Shown one piece after another: positions 1 through 6,536 of a stretch of DNA of 11,994 bases. A program made the translations under genes and the position numbers. Within the stretch, counting starts at the first letter, position 1; every line of letters starts with the position of its first letter. The stretch comes from an uncultured Romboutsia sp. (GTDB lineage: Bacteria > Bacillota > Clostridia > Peptostreptococcales > Peptostreptococcaceae), in contig CALESE010000160.1 in NCBI GenBank assembly GCA_937907205.1, positions 1 through 11,994 of the forward strand, given 5' to 3'. The notes beneath the pieces are model-generated. The model was not told where the DNA came from. It saw only the letters and a program-made list of their open reading frames with translations, and searched no databases.

Positions 1-41
1 CATTTAACATCTATCTCAGTCATTTTCCCTATGTTGTCCAT
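1..41 (-). CDS. Start of an unidentified gene, cut by the window edge
   Basis: Only the first 13 codons are visible: MDNIGKMTEIDVK. The start is the ATG at 41-39, chosen because AGAGGTG at 52-46 lies four bases upstream on the minus strand. It lies 140 bases downstream of the DUF927 ATPase gene on the same strand and has its own candidate promoter. In SCC elements the gene beside the DUF927 ATPase is often a small accessory gene or a ccr recombinase, but 13 residues cannot show which, and they do not resemble the start of a serine recombinase that I recognise. Confidence 0.6.
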   Translation of the reverse strand, partial: MDNIGKMTEIDVK

Positions 42-61
42 TTTGCACCTCTTATTTTAAC

Positions 62-91
62 GTTCTATTTGATTACAATTACTTACTTCAA
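62..91 (-). promoter_or_regulatory. Candidate promoter of the partial gene at the left edge
   Basis: On the minus strand TTGAAG (91-86) is followed after 18 bases by TAGAAC (67-62), about 20 bases before the ATG at 41. Both boxes are imperfect, so this is only a candidate. Three direct repeats lie immediately upstream at 99-122. Confidence 0.35.
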
Positions 92-98
92 GTCTAAT

Positions 99-125
99 TT
101 TCACTATTTCACTATTTCACTATTT
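99..125. repeat. Three tandem copies of the 8-mer TTTCACTA
   Basis: TTTCACTA occurs three times head to tail at 99-106, 107-114 and 115-122, followed by a partial fourth copy (TTT). Read on the minus strand the repeat is TAGTGAAA. The array sits just upstream of the candidate -35 box of the partial gene. It could be an operator or iteron-like binding site, or just a slippage repeat in AT-rich DNA. Confidence 0.6.
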
Positions 126-181
126 TTCATTAGATTATCATTATCATTAAATCTACAGTACTATTCCTTTTTTCAGTCTAC

Positions 182-2038
182 TTATAGCTTAAGTTTTATT
201 ACGTACACTTGTGTCGTTATAGCATTTACTTTTCTTTTTCTAGTTAATCTACCTTTTTCATAGTCTAGTTTTCCTTCTTTCTTCAATTGATCTAGTACAA
301 CATTTTTATCTTCAAATTTTCCTTGTTTCATTATTTCTTCAAATCTATCCGATAGAATTGTCAACTCTAACTCTCCATTTGGTAACTCTTTCCTCATACC
401 CCAATAGTCTACATTTGGATTACTGTCTTTACCACATTTGAACTTAGATGCATTAGCTTCTACGTATTGTACTAACCAATCCTCAGCTTTTCTTTTAATC
501 CCTCTTCTCTGTATGCTATTTATTTCTGCATCTACCAACAACTCTCTTATTCCTTCTATGTCTAAGTTTATTCCATGCTTCCCATAGCCTAAATTTATTA
601 GTCTTGTAGTTAGAGTTACTCCAGCGTACTTAGATGCTGTTCTTTGAATCATGTTGTCTACTATTCCCCTTTCTTTTACCTTCTCTATGAATATTCTTTT
701 CTCATCTTCAAACAATGGTTTTAACTTATCTATTGAACATTTAATCAATTTTTCTGCAAAACTGTATCCAAAAACACCATAGTTTCTATTTGCTAGTGCT
801 TTTACATCATCTGAATGCCTTGCATCTTCTGTCCAAACTACACCATCTAGCTCTAATGTTCTTACCTCTAATCCAGTATTATTTTTAGCTCTACTTAAAA
901 GTGATGCTTCTCCATTAGAGATTATTGTAGTCACCCAAGTTCCTGACTTCCTAAGTTCTATATCTTTTGTAAGCCTAGCCTTATCCTTTCCACCAACAAG
1001 GTTATAGATTAAGTTTGTAGTATCTTCTATCTTAGACATTGATAGTTCATCTAGTGCATATGCTACCCCATAGTTACCTGCTAATGAAGTTGCTAGTGCA
1101 TTCTCTGTAGAGTTCCAAGTATTGTACAACCCTCCTGCTCCTAGCTTTGGATTTCCCCAAATAGATATTGCCAACATGGTTGCTGTACTTTTTCCCTTAC
1201 TTGATTCAGTTACAAAATGTGCTAGTAATGTATTTACATCATCACAATAATTATTCAATTTAGCAATTACTGCTGAACTTGCTCCTAGTGCAAATGCTAG
1301 TGAAATATTTGTATATGGTACTACATATTCTCTTATATCTTTTAAGTAGTCCTCCAAATCACCCTTTGGCTTCAAGTCTAACACCCCAACATACTTGCTA
1401 TCTTCATTTATTGCCCTATCTAGTTTAAAGATTTCTTTGTTATCATGTATTGCAAACCCTAACTCACTATGAGTATTGTTAGATTCTCCAATTTTAAGCT
1501 CCTGATATGCTATTGACCTTATGTGGTACTTTGCATTTTCTTCTGTGACATCAGCACCATGCAAACTTAATTTAAGTATCTCTCTCTTTGTCATAGCTTT
1601 ATCTCTTGTAACGCGTATTTCTACATTTCTGTTTAAGTATTTCGTTGTTATAGGAAGTGTCACGTTGTTAGTATCAAGATTTCTTTCAGGAGTCCCTACT
1701 TTTAGTAAGTTCGCAATTTTATCTCCTTCGTAGACTATCTTTTCAGTTTTGTAACAAATTGATAGGTCTTCATCTATTTCTTCTAGTTCGTATACTTCTT
1801 CCTCATGCTTAATTACTTCACTATCAATTATTATATTAGGTTGATTATTTGTTCCTTCTCCTACTATTTCTTCTTTGTATATTATTTCAACTGATGATGT
1901 ATCTTGAAAACAGTCGTTACCTAGATTGTCTTCGATAGTTACCTTATCATTTTGTCTTTCTTGCGCCATCTCCGCCTGTCTTTTCTCCCATCCTTCTGGT
2001 ACAATTAGTGGTTTTCTTTCTACTCTTTTTATAGCCAT
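182..2038 (-). CDS. DUF927-type P-loop ATPase, probable helicase of a mobile element
   Basis: The 618-residue protein has a variable acidic N-terminal third (about 30-130). A P-loop ATPase core follows at about 235-430: Walker A TESSKGKST at 277-285, Walker B ALDE at 328-331, and a sensor-like IISN ending at N375. This arrangement matches DUF927 proteins, which are predicted helicases of phages, plasmids and SCC cassettes, where the related Cch proteins are MCM-like helicases. The glycine that usually opens Walker A is Thr277 here, but Gly282-Lys283-Ser284 are intact. The C-terminal part (about 490-618) may bind DNA; that is a guess. The ATG at 2038 has AGGAGGAAT upstream. Replication of the excised element is the likely role. 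DUF927 membership is fairly sure; helicase activity is inferred. Confidence 0.8.
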   Translation of the reverse strand: MAIKRVERKPLIVPEGWEKRQAEMAQERQNDKVTIEDNLGNDCFQDTSSVEIIYKEEIVGEGTNNQPNIIIDSEVIKHEEEVYELEEIDEDLSICYKTEKIVYEGDKIANLLKVGTPERNLDTNNVTLPITTKYLNRNVEIRVTRDKAMTKREILKLSLHGADVTEENAKYHIRSIAYQELKIGESNNTHSELGFAIHDNKEIFKLDRAINEDSKYVGVLDLKPKGDLEDYLKDIREYVVPYTNISLAFALGASSAVIAKLNNYCDDVNTLLAHFVTESSKGKSTATMLAISIWGNPKLGAGGLYNTWNSTENALATSLAGNYGVAYALDELSMSKIEDTTNLIYNLVGGKDKARLTKDIELRKSGTWVTTIISNGEASLLSRAKNNTGLEVRTLELDGVVWTEDARHSDDVKALANRNYGVFGYSFAEKLIKCSIDKLKPLFEDEKRIFIEKVKERGIVDNMIQRTASKYAGVTLTTRLINLGYGKHGINLDIEGIRELLVDAEINSIQRRGIKRKAEDWLVQYVEANASKFKCGKDSNPNVDYWGMRKELPNGELELTILSDRFEEIMKQGKFEDKNVVLDQLKKEGKLDYEKGRLTRKRKVNAITTQVYVIKLKL

Positions 2039-2092
2039 AGCAATTATTCCTCCTTGATGTTTTTTATTGGTTTGTCTTGTTGCTATGAACCT

Positions 2093-2122
2093 ATTCTATC
2101 ACCTTGTTCTTCTATCGTCCAA
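2093..2122 (-). promoter_or_regulatory. Candidate promoter of the DUF927 ATPase gene
   Basis: On the minus strand TTGGAC (2122-2117) is followed after 18 bases by TAGAAT (2098-2093). It lies between the terminator of the preceding gene and the strong ribosome site before 2038, where a promoter is needed if the ATPase is its own unit. Both boxes deviate from consensus. Confidence 0.4.
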
Positions 2123-2166
2123 GACAACAAAAAACAGCAAATTTGTCCAAAAAATTTGCTGTTTTT
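2123..2166 (-). terminator. Intrinsic terminator after the 212-residue gene
   Basis: Bases 2130-2144 and 2152-2166 form a perfect 15-bp stem with a 7-base loop. On the minus strand it starts 8 bases after the stop codon at 2174 and runs into a T-rich tract. The stem is symmetric and A/T-flanked on both sides, so it could also work on the plus strand, though no plus-strand gene precedes it. Confidence 0.85.
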
Positions 2167-2173
2167 CTATTGA

Positions 2174-2812
2174 CTATTTATTTTTTAGTTTTTTTCCTTT
2201 TTTCATAGGGTACTTATTCATCAATTTATTGAATTCAGCTACCCTATCTTCTTCATTTTCAATACTAGTTAAGTTTATCTTTAAGTTTTCTAAAATCTTT
2301 ACTTCCTGTATTTTTTCTTCGTATTCATCTAGAATTTTTTGTATGTCTTTTTTTAAATTATTTACTACACCTACTCTAAAGTCGTACACAAATGAATCTG
2401 TTAGATTCACAACTTTTAGTACAGATTGATTGATTTCTTTTACTTTTTCTAAAACTGCATCTCCCTTTAACTCATCTCTTCTTTGTTTCCAAATAGCTTT
2501 TTCATTTTCATCCATGTTGCTTACAAATGTATCAAATAGCAATAGTGTTTCCTCTTCATTCAAAACTTTTCCTGATGAAAACTTGTTTATTGCTCTACTC
2601 TTATCAGTATCTTGGTATACGTCTCTTACTAAGCTTACAAACTCATCTTTTTTACTTTCAGGTATTCCATTTGTATCATAATATGAGCTTATTTTTCTAA
2701 TTGATTTTTCAATACGTTGAACATTTTTAAGTGCTGAGTCAAAAAATTTAGTATCATTTTCATCTATTCCTGTTATTTCTGGAACTAATGATCTTAATGA
2801 GTAGAATTTCAT
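2174..2812 (-). CDS. Hypothetical protein, 212 residues, helical
   Basis: I do not recognise this protein. It is rich in charged residues, has no signal peptide or membrane segment, and ends in a lysine-rich tail (KKGKKLKNK), which suggests a soluble protein that may bind nucleic acid or an acidic partner. The stretch from about 120 to 200 looks strongly helical and could form a coiled coil. The ATG at 2812 has AGAAGG nine bases upstream. It appears to be a single-gene unit, with a terminator before it (2850-2882) and another directly after it (2123-2166). It stands between the micro-protein genes and the DUF927 ATPase. Confidence 0.8.
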   Translation of the reverse strand: MKFYSLRSLVPEITGIDENDTKFFDSALKNVQRIEKSIRKISSYYDTNGIPESKKDEFVSLVRDVYQDTDKSRAINKFSSGKVLNEEETLLLFDTFVSNMDENEKAIWKQRRDELKGDAVLEKVKEINQSVLKVVNLTDSFVYDFRVGVVNNLKKDIQKILDEYEEKIQEVKILENLKINLTSIENEEDRVAEFNKLMNKYPMKKGKKLKNK

Positions 2813-2849
2813 ATTTATTACCTTCTTTCTGTAAAATCTTTATAGTTGT

Positions 2850-2882
2850 CAAAAAAATAAGGCTAACTAGGTTAACCTTATT
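2850..2882 (-). terminator. Intrinsic terminator after the micro-protein genes
   Basis: The stem is 2856-2867 against 2871-2882, 12 bp with a 3-base loop. Read as minus-strand RNA every pair forms, one of them G-U, and a run of seven T follows. On the plus strand the same position is a C-A mismatch, so the structure favours the minus strand. It begins six bases after the stop of the 29-residue reading frame. Confidence 0.85.
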
Positions 2883-2888
2883 ACCATT

Positions 2889-2978
2889 TTATACTAATAT
2901 AGATTTATTAGAAACCATCAATTCTATCGCTATGCAAACACCTAATCCTAGTACTGATCCTATTACAAATCCCCACAT
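2889..2978 (-). CDS. Micro-protein of 29 residues with one membrane segment
   Basis: The reading frame starts MWGFVIGSVLGLGVCIAIEL and ends in a short polar tail, NKSILV. Residues 3-22 are hydrophobic and glycine-rich, enough for one transmembrane helix. AGGAGG at 2993-2988 lies nine bases before the ATG, one of the best ribosome sites in the window, and a terminator follows six bases after the stop. Those two signals are the reason to call it real. I know no family for it. A single-span regulatory peptide, a type I toxin-like peptide or a holin-like peptide are all possible. It lies 19 bases after a second micro-protein gene. Confidence 0.6.
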   Translation of the reverse strand: MWGFVIGSVLGLGVCIAIELMVSNKSILV

Positions 2979-2997
2979 TTTACTATTCCTCCTTATT

Positions 2998-3081
2998 TTA
3001 GTATTCTTTTCTTTGTTGTATTATTGTCTTAAAAATTGATATTCCAAATGTTACACCTGCTACAAATAGCTCTACTGTCAT
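2998..3081 (-). CDS. Micro-protein of 27 residues, amphipathic or membrane segment
   Basis: The reading frame begins MTVELFVAGVTFGISIFKTI and ends with the charged tail QQRKEY. Residues 4-21 could form a membrane or amphipathic helix, with the positive tail expected on the cytoplasmic side. AGGAGG at 3097-3092 overlaps the stop of the 99-residue gene and lies ten bases before the ATG, so translation may be coupled to that gene. It is followed by the 29-residue gene. The function is unknown; the pairing of two tiny hydrophobic proteins suggests a joint role. Confidence 0.55.
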   Translation of the reverse strand: MTVELFVAGVTFGISIFKTIIQQRKEY

Positions 3082-3095
3082 ATCTCTAATTCCTC

Positions 3096-3395
3096 CTATT
3101 TATTAAGAATTTCTTTTAACTCCCCTACAAATTCTTTTGAAAACACATTCTGTTTTATTGCTAATTCAATTAGCTTTATCAAATCATCTTCTGGTAAGTC
3201 TAATGGTCTTGCTACTAATTGTTCTTCCATCATTATTGAACCCTTGATTATATCCTTAAAGTAAACAAATCTTATCTCTTCTTGATTTAACTCTTTTACA
3301 AAGATCTTTTCTATTCCGTATGCTACATTATTAGCTCTTATTTTAGCTTGTCTTAACACCTTACAGTATTTAGTCTCCTTAACTAATTTGTTCAT
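3096..3395 (-). CDS. Hypothetical protein, 99 residues
   Basis: I do not recognise a family. The protein is soluble by appearance, with a basic N-terminal third (KLVKETKYCKVLRQAKIR) and a more acidic C-terminal half containing PLDLPEDDLIKLIELAIKQ. The ATG at 3395 has AAGGAG eight bases upstream. It follows the DUF960 gene after 36 bases and is followed by the two micro-protein genes, all before one terminator, so the four probably form one transcript. Confidence 0.75.
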   Translation of the reverse strand: MNKLVKETKYCKVLRQAKIRANNVAYGIEKIFVKELNQEEIRFVYFKDIIKGSIMMEEQLVARPLDLPEDDLIKLIELAIKQNVFSKEFVGELKEILNK

Positions 3396-3431
3396 TGTAT
3401 TTCTCCTTATATCATTTATACTACCTAAATT

Positions 3432-3722
3432 CTAGTACTCTTCACTTAACATCATTATTGAGTAATCTCCTTCATCTATTACAAACAGCTTAATTTTAGA
3501 CTTTATTCCTCGATTTTTAACTACAATTTCTTTTTTGTATTTAGGTACTTCTTGCCTATGTTCTATCTTTAGTAAATTATCTTTTATAGGCTCTATTTCA
3601 AAAACTTGTAAGTAGTCCTTCTTTATTCTTATCTCATCTATCATTGACCATAGTAGTAATTGTATTTCAAATGGTATCTCATTTGAAATACCTCTAGTTA
3701 AGTATCTCTCTTTATCAAACAT
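3432..3722 (-). CDS. DUF960 family protein
   Basis: The 96-residue protein opens MFDKERYLTRGISNEIPFEI and continues with QLLLWSMIDE and DYLQVFEI, then a HRQEVPKYK stretch. This matches my memory of DUF960, a small Firmicutes family common in staphylococcal cassette chromosomes, other integrative elements and plasmids. No biochemical role is known. The ATG at 3722 has GAAAGGA upstream. The gene begins just after the terminator of the lipoprotein unit and seems to lead a transcript with the 99-residue gene and the two micro-protein genes. Family assignment is fairly sure; it supports the mobile-element reading of this region. Confidence 0.8.
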   Translation of the reverse strand: MFDKERYLTRGISNEIPFEIQLLLWSMIDEIRIKKDYLQVFEIEPIKDNLLKIEHRQEVPKYKKEIVVKNRGIKSKIKLFVIDEGDYSIMMLSEEY

Positions 3723-3746
3723 TTATTTAATCCTTTCTTTTTAGCA

Positions 3747-3786
3747 TCAAAAAAGAGATAGTCTTTTTATCAACTATCCCTCTTTT
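3747..3786 (-). terminator. Intrinsic terminator after the lipoprotein gene
   Basis: The arms ACTATCCCTCTTTT (3773-3786) and AAAAAAGAGATAGT (3749-3762) pair except for a two-base bulge, with a loop of about 10 bases. On the minus strand the second arm ends in a run of six T. It lies about 30 bases after the stop at 3817 and immediately before the ribosome site of the DUF960 gene. Confidence 0.75.
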
Positions 3787-3816
3787 AATCTATTATTATT
3801 ATATTTAATTATCTAC

Positions 3817-4269
3817 TTATTTTAATTCTTCCAACATTTCATATAAACCTGATTCTACTTTCAAATCTTCTATTTTTTCCGAAAACTTCTCTGTCTTATC
3901 TTTTAAGTTAGCTTCTAATTGAATTAGTTTCTCATCTCCTGTACCTTGAAGTATCCCTTTATTCCAATTATCTACAATAGTTTCAACTAAGCATTCAGAT
4001 ATTTCTACATATGCATTTAGTACATCTTTTCCCTCTTTTGTCTTCATATTAGTTTTCTTTAAATCTTTTACTATCTTCTTTGATTCTTTTTTTAACTTAC
4101 TTTTTTTACCATCTGAATTATAGTAAGCATCTGATATATATAATATCGTTGTGCTTATTTCTGATACTTTATTATAGTCGTGTGAGTATGAATTTGAGCT
4201 TATACATCCTGTTAAAGTAAAACTCATTAGTATAGTTATCACTAAAACTAGTGTTTTTTTATTTATCAT
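3817..4269 (-). CDS. Putative lipoprotein of unknown function
   Basis: The 150-residue protein has a type II signal peptide: basic start (NKK), hydrophobic stretch 7-19, and lipobox LTGC with the lipidated cysteine at Cys22. The mature part is highly charged and looks helical (about 30-150), with lysine-rich stretches such as KKSKLKKESKK. It should sit on the outer face of the membrane. No family is recognised. The ATG at 4269 lies five bases after the stop of the small membrane protein gene and has only a weak ribosome site, so translation is probably coupled to that gene. Surface exclusion or another surface role for a mobile element is a guess. Confidence 0.75.
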   Translation of the reverse strand: MINKKTLVLVITILMSFTLTGCISSNSYSHDYNKVSEISTTILYISDAYYNSDGKKSKLKKESKKIVKDLKKTNMKTKEGKDVLNAYVEISECLVETIVDNWNKGILQGTGDEKLIQLEANLKDKTEKFSEKIEDLKVESGLYEMLEELK

Positions 4270-4274
4270 ACTTA

Positions 4275-4523
4275 TTACTCATCATTTCCTTTCATTTTAC
4301 TTCCAACAAAACCTATTACAGCTAATATTGCTCCTCCAATCAAGATCCATTTTAATAAGCCAAGTACAATCCCTCCTAACCACATGAATCCTGCTGTAGT
4401 AAGTAGAACACAAGTAAACCAAAAACTTGCTATTGCTCCACATCCAAAATATGTAATATTAAATGATTCATTTATAAGAAAAAATATTATTGTTCCTATT
4501 ATTAATCCTAAAATCGCTGACAT
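4275..4523 (-). CDS. Small membrane protein, 82 residues
   Basis: The protein is almost wholly hydrophobic, with about three membrane segments (roughly 2-18, 24-45 and 48-73) and a short charged C-terminal tail ending KMKGNDE. I place the start at the ATG at 4523 because GGAGGAG lies seven bases upstream. An in-frame TTG at 4529 almost touches that ribosome site and is unlikely to be used. It lies between the Mor-like regulator gene and the lipoprotein gene, close enough for one transcript. No family recognised; a partner for the lipoprotein is plausible. Confidence 0.7.
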   Translation of the reverse strand: MSAILGLIIGTIIFFLINESFNITYFGCGAIASFWFTCVLLTTAGFMWLGGIVLGLLKWILIGGAILAVIGFVGSKMKGNDE

Positions 4524-4542
4524 TTTCAAACTCCTCCAATTG

Positions 4543-4800
4543 TTATTCTTCTTTACTTACTTTATTTAGTAACTGCTTTATCCAACCTTCTATATACCCC
4601 AATTCTCTACACATTTCCTTTAAAGTCTTATGCTTATGGTTATTCCTTATGTATTTTTCTATGTATTCATTAGAGTATAGCTTCATTGGAAATGTTACTT
4701 GTTGACCTTTATAATTTTTATATAGCTTAATCAAAATTTCTTCTCCAAGTATCTCTATCATGTCAGAGTAGATACCTTTATAATCACTCTTATTATTCAT
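4543..4800 (-). CDS. Mor-like transcription activator, small DNA-binding protein
   Basis: The 85-residue protein has the layout of the Mor activator family. An N-terminal helical half contains YSDMIEILGEEILIKLYKNY, a short GQQVTFPMKLYS strand region follows, and a C-terminal helix-turn-helix lies at about 58-80 (TLKEMCRELGYIEGWIKQLL). Mor activates middle transcription in phage Mu, and short relatives occur in Firmicutes integrative elements. The ATG at 4800 follows AAAGGAGGTG, an excellent ribosome site. It heads a group with the small membrane protein and the lipoprotein and may control this or a neighbouring unit. The family call rests on pattern only. Confidence 0.65.
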   Translation of the reverse strand: MNNKSDYKGIYSDMIEILGEEILIKLYKNYKGQQVTFPMKLYSNEYIEKYIRNNHKHKTLKEMCRELGYIEGWIKQLLNKVSKEE

Positions 4801-4897
4801 TGATTCACCTCCTTTGTAGTACTAACTAATAATAACTATCTTTTGAAAAATTTTCATTCTGATTTTCTCTTGTAAAATCTATTGTTAATTTTGGATC

Positions 4898-5233
4898 TTA
4901 CTTCTCCTCACATTCTATTAGATTCTTTAGTTCTTTCTTACAAAAAACTACTATTGAGAAGTCATTTGAACACAAAAATAGAGCTGAAATGTATTCAGCT
5001 CCTTCTATTTCGTCTATGTATTCAGGTATTATTCCTTTTAGTTGATGTTGTTTTAGTTCTTCTATTCCAGCTTTATCTACTACAGTTACGTATCCACCTA
5101 AGTCTTCTGCCGTTCTTTCTGTACTGTAGTTTTCATCTAGTATTTCTATGGTAGCTTCTATTGCCGATAGTACTCCTAGTGGTAGTTCTTTTACTAAATC
5201 CAAGTCTTGTTTTTTCCAAATGTTTATTATCAT
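4898..5233 (-). CDS. Hypothetical protein, 111 residues
   Basis: I do not recognise a named family. The protein is acidic and soluble, with no signal peptide. It has a central DLGGYVTVVDKAGIEELK segment, then IIPEYIDEI, and a hydrophobic strand pair around ALFLCSNDFSIVVFCKKEL, which suggests a compact alpha/beta fold. Similar short proteins with GGY and IPEY motifs seem familiar from clostridial conjugative elements, but I cannot name one. The ATG at 5233 has AAGGAGG nine bases upstream. It starts just after the terminator of the riboswitch-controlled unit and lies 97 bases before the Mor-like gene. Confidence 0.75.
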   Translation of the reverse strand: MIINIWKKQDLDLVKELPLGVLSAIEATIEILDENYSTERTAEDLGGYVTVVDKAGIEELKQHQLKGIIPEYIDEIEGAEYISALFLCSNDFSIVVFCKKELKNLIECEEK

Positions 5234-5254
5234 TGTAGCTTCCTCCTTGTTTTG

Positions 5255-5297
5255 AGCATAAAATAAGCTAGATGAAGTGTTTTACCTCATCTAGCTT
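5255..5297 (-). terminator. Intrinsic terminator after the riboswitch-controlled operon
   Basis: The arms AAGCTAGATGA (5265-5275) and TCATCTAGCTT (5287-5297) form a perfect 11-bp stem around an 11-base loop. On the minus strand the stem is followed by ATTTTAT, a moderate T tract. It lies about 40 bases after the stop of the 163-residue gene. Some read-through into the 111-residue gene is possible, since no clear promoter is visible in the 20 bases between them. Confidence 0.75.
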
Positions 5298-5334
5298 TAT
5301 CATAATTATAGTATATATTTAAAATTAGATTTTA

Positions 5335-5826
5335 CTACCTGTATTGATATAAATGTTTTAAACTTTCTTCCTTATATTCTAATACGTTTATACGATTTTC
5401 TAATGTCATTAATAAATCATTATAAATCTCTATCTTACTATTATATGAATCTATTTTTTCTAATAGCTTATCATCATATTTATGATAGTATAAAGTACTT
5501 ACATCTTCTTTTTCTTCAACTAAACTTGTAGCATAGAACTCTACATAATCCTTATCATCACTATCTAATAATTTATCAGTTATAAAATAAATTTTTATTA
5601 CATTTTCTTCTCCGTAGAACTCATCCTCATTACCTTTGTATACATCAATTAAATACGGATAGTCTCCTAGTTCTGATTTCCTATTACAATCTTCTATTAC
5701 AAAATATCCTAGTCTAGTACTATAAACATCTCCATTATTATACTTATCTATTTCCATAACTCTAAATATTTCTATATTATCTGTTCTAAATTCTCCAACT
5801 AAATATATCGATTTTATTTTTTTCAT
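5335..5826 (-). CDS. Hypothetical protein, 163 residues
   Basis: No family is recognised. The protein is acidic and tyrosine-rich, with alternating strand-like segments up to about residue 115. A helical C-terminal part (about 118-158) contains KLLEKIDSYNSKIEIYNDLL and could form a coiled coil. No signal peptide or membrane segment is visible. The ATG at 5826 has AAGGAG eight bases upstream, and the gene begins 21 bases after the stop of the secreted protein gene. It should therefore be transcribed from the same riboswitch-containing promoter, which suggests a cytoplasmic partner for that protein. Confidence 0.75.
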   Translation of the reverse strand: MKKIKSIYLVGEFRTDNIEIFRVMEIDKYNNGDVYSTRLGYFVIEDCNRKSELGDYPYLIDVYKGNEDEFYGEENVIKIYFITDKLLDSDDKDYVEFYATSLVEEKEDVSTLYYHKYDDKLLEKIDSYNSKIEIYNDLLMTLENRINVLEYKEESLKHLYQYR

Positions 5827-5847
5827 AGTTATACTCCTTAAATTATT

Positions 5848-6519
5848 CTATATCGCTAATAATACTGGCATCCATGATCCAAATAAATTCATAGCAAAAA
5901 GTACAACCCCTACTGTTGATACAAATATTCCTATACCAATTATTAAATCTGTTGTTTTTCTTAGATTTAGCTTTTTTGAATTCATCTGAGATTTAGCTTT
6001 TTTAGCTTTATCATGTTCTTTTTTAGCCTCTTTATAGTTTTTATCATTCTTAACCTTTTTTTGTATATCCTTAGGAACTCCTTTATCATTCATTGTATTT
6101 CCAGAGCCATGTGTACTCTTTCCATCTAATGCCTCTTTTGCTTCAACTGAATTTTTTCCGACTTTTCCTTTTACATGCACATGGTATTTTGTCGCACTAC
6201 TACCATGTGGTCTATGTACTTGATACTTCCATCCTTTTCCTAAATCTACCCATTTACCAAACGCTCTTGATGAAATCCCTGAGCTAGATTCTATTGTATT
6301 AGAATCTACATTTAATCCTGTTAGTATATTTTCTAATTCTTTTACTTTATCTAATGCTTCGTTCCCTTTTTCTCTCTCTTGAAATATTTCATCCAACAAA
6401 TTATTTATTTTCTTCTCCTGCGTATCTATATAATATGCTGATGCGTATACAGGCATACTATATGAAAAAATTAATATAGAAACTAAAGCTGGTATAAATT
6501 TTTTTAACTTATTTTTCAT
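5848..6519 (-). CDS. Secreted, membrane-anchored protein downstream of a c-di-GMP riboswitch
   Basis: The 223-residue protein has a signal peptide (basic start, hydrophobic 8-24, likely cleavage after Ala26-Ser27-Ala28). A short helical stretch follows (34-66). A small central domain at about 88-155 has GKWVDLGKGWKYQVHRPHG, YHVHV with His113 and His115, a conserved-looking His137, and GVPKDIQKKVK. A lysine-rich linker leads to a C-terminal membrane segment (about 190-211). The domain should lie outside the cell, tethered at the C-terminus. The histidine pattern resembles small domains seen in Firmicutes secreted and phage-linked proteins, but I cannot name its function. AAAGGAGG at 6536-6529 lies nine bases before the ATG and abuts the riboswitch. 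Confidence 0.75.
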   Translation of the reverse strand: MKNKLKKFIPALVSILIFSYSMPVYASAYYIDTQEKKINNLLDEIFQEREKGNEALDKVKELENILTGLNVDSNTIESSSGISSRAFGKWVDLGKGWKYQVHRPHGSSATKYHVHVKGKVGKNSVEAKEALDGKSTHGSGNTMNDKGVPKDIQKKVKNDKNYKEAKKEHDKAKKAKSQMNSKKLNLRKTTDLIIGIGIFVSTVGVVLFAMNLFGSWMPVLLAI

Positions 6520-6536
6520 TTTTTATTTCCTCCTTT

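Noticed and set aside
131..155. TAGATT/AATCTA hairpin after the DUF927 gene as a terminator
   Set aside because: Only six A/T-rich pairs with a 13-base loop and no T run on the minus strand.
1521..1733. Open frame on the plus strand inside the DUF927 gene
   Set aside because: It is fully antisense to a well-supported gene, has no ribosome site and shows no recognisable protein pattern. Similar plus-strand frames under the other minus-strand genes were rejected for the same reason.
2067..2429. Plus-strand frame of 120 codons over the terminator and the 212-residue gene
   Set aside because: Low-complexity, rich in Phe, Ser and Leu as expected from antisense AT-rich DNA. It crosses a terminator and lacks a ribosome site.
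4524..4529. TTG at 4529 as the start of the small membrane protein, adding two residues
   Set aside because: It lies almost on top of the GGAGGAG ribosome site. The ATG at 4523 has correct seven-base spacing.
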